A stretch of 33,459 nt of DNA from Rubrivivax sp. (GTDB lineage: Bacteria; Pseudomonadota; Gammaproteobacteria; Burkholderiales; Burkholderiaceae_C), in contig JAEUPH010000045.1 of NCBI GenBank assembly GCA_016790395.1, positions 1 to 33,459 on the forward strand. The letters are read 5' to 3'. Each line of letters starts with the position of its first letter. Positions within the stretch are counted from its first letter, which is position 1. Below the pieces are notes generated by a model. The model was not told where the DNA came from and searched no databases. It saw only the letters and a program-made list of their open reading frames with translations. The position numbers and the translations under genes were made by a program. Of the stretch, positions 32,586 to 33,459 are shown in pieces.

Positions 32586-33459
32586 TCAGGCGGCCGGCAG
32601 TTCCAGCACGAAGCTGCTGCCGCCACCTTCGCGCGCCTCGCAGCGCACGCGGCCGCCGTGGCGTTCGGCGATCTGGCGCACCAGCGACAGGCCCAGGCCG
32701 ACGCCGCCGGCCCGCTCGGCATGGCCGGGCAGGCGGAAGAAGGCCTCGAAGATGCGTTCGCGGTAGGCCTCGGGCACGCCGGGGCCGCGGTCGCAGACGC
32801 TAAGTTCGGCGCTGCCGTCAGGCCCGCGCTGCACCTGCACCACCAGGTCGCCGCCGCCATAGCGCTGGGCGTTCTCCAGCAAGTTGCGCAGCGCGCGGCG
32901 CAGCAGCTTCTCGTCGCCGCTGACCACCAGGTCCTCGCCGTCGGCCGCGGCCTGCACGCGCGCTGCCTCTTCGGCGGCCAGCGCCAGCAGCGGAATCGGC
33001 TCGCGGCGCTGCAGGCCCTGGGCGGCATCCAGCCGGCTGGCGGTGAGCACCTCTTCGACCAGCGCGTCCAGCTCGGCGATGTTGGCGTTGATCTCGGCGC
33101 GCAGCGCCGGGCGCTGCGCCGGCGCAGCGTCGTCCAGCATCGAAGCCGCCATCTTCAGCCGCGCCAGAGGCGAGCGCAGCTCGTGGCTGGCATTGGCCAG
33201 CAGGCTCTGGTGCGAGCGCAGCAGCGCCTCGATGCGCGCCGCGGCGCGGTTGAAGCTGGCGCCCAGCGCGGCCACCTCGTCGTGCCCGTCCTCGGCCACG
33301 CGCTGGTGCAGCGCGCCAGCGCCGAAGGCCTCGACGCCCTGCTTCAGCGCCTCGAGCCGGCGCGTCAGCCGGCGCACCACCGGCCAGGCGCCGGCCGCCA
33401 CCGCCACGAACAGCAGCACCATCAGCAGCACCAAGCCCCAGCCGCCGGTGGGCAGCCCA
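32586..33459 (-). CDS. Sensor histidine kinase (CpxA/RstB-like), 3' part
   Basis: This gene runs off the right edge, so the N-terminal sensor is not seen. The visible 290 residues start in a membrane helix (LVLLMVLLFVAVAAGAWPVV), then a HAMP domain (RRLTRRLEALKQGVEAFGAG to about SFNRAAARIEAL). The phospho-acceptor His follows in ANASHELRSPLARLKMA. The ATP-binding domain has the N box (LRNLLENAQRYGGG), G1 (CDRGPGVP) and G2 (GVGLGLSLV). The pattern LANASHELRSPLARL and the RYGGG end of the N box are typical of the CpxA/RstB group. Its response regulator should lie further upstream, outside the window. Confidence 0.88.
   Translation of the reverse strand, partial: GLPTGGWGLVLLMVLLFVAVAAGAWPVVRRLTRRLEALKQGVEAFGAGALHQRVAEDGHDEVAALGASFNRAAARIEALLRSHQSLLANASHELRSPLARLKMAASMLDDAAPAQRPALRAEINANIAELDALVEEVLTASRLDAAQGLQRREPIPLLALAAEEAARVQAAADGEDLVVSGDEKLLRRALRNLLENAQRYGGGDLVVQVQRGPDGSAELSVCDRGPGVPEAYRERIFEAFFRLPGHAERAGGVGLGLSLVRQIAERHGGRVRCEAREGGGSSFVLELPAA

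Overview
The window is very GC-rich DNA with tightly packed genes and many 4-base ATGA stop/start overlaps. The gene families (Box benzoyl-CoA pathway, a mof-type multicopper oxidase operon, DUF1924 cytochrome, DUF3717/DUF1289 protein) point to a betaproteobacterium of the order Burkholderiales, most likely near Leptothrix, Rubrivivax or related genera. No rRNA, tRNA, insertion sequence, phage gene or CRISPR array was seen.

Layout. (1) 2-3981, + strand: the end of an aerobic benzoate operon, with the 3' part of boxA, an enoyl-CoA hydratase/isomerase, a 3-hydroxyacyl-CoA dehydrogenase and a 3-oxoadipyl-CoA thiolase. Together they would carry the ring-cleaved C6 acyl-CoA to succinyl-CoA and acetyl-CoA. 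(2) 13400-4004, - strand: a giant multicopper oxidase, an FKBP-type prolyl isomerase and a cytochrome c protein in the order known as mofA-mofB-mofC in Leptothrix discophora, a locus linked to Mn(II) oxidation. An SCO copper chaperone and a small PsiF-repeat protein follow. The oxidase is about 1877 residues, with a GTGY-repeat block inserted between its cupredoxin domains and a long fibronectin-III-like tail. Its type-1 copper axial position reads Phe rather than Met. (3) 13401-13974: a long mofA leader with several symmetric elements. (4) 23786-13975, - strand: an unbroken 12-gene operon for a hybrid type II secretion/type IV pilus-like machine (gspG, gspF, gspE, PilM/N/O/P-like proteins, secretin gspD, three further pseudopilins). 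It ends in a LuxR-type response regulator with a degenerate receiver pocket. (5) 24084-26290, + strand: a divergent OmpR-type response regulator and histidine kinase (QseBC/PmrAB-like). (6) 26396-29615: a DUF1924 cytochrome c, a CopA-type copper ATPase and a divergent CopZ-like metallochaperone. (7) 29689-32582, + strand: a DUF3717/DUF1289 protein, a MATE transporter and an unknown lipoprotein, converging on a partial histidine kinase at the right edge.

How the parts may work together (inference). The mof operon would make an exported copper oxidase, folded by MofB, metallated with help from SCO, and coupled to MofC for electron transfer. The neighbouring secretion machine is an obvious candidate exporter. 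The two operons share the 13-mer TGGGGGTGACTCC in the same orientation upstream of their first genes, and both upstream regions contain paired TTAA sites of the OmpR/PmrA type. This suggests common control by the two encoded response regulators.
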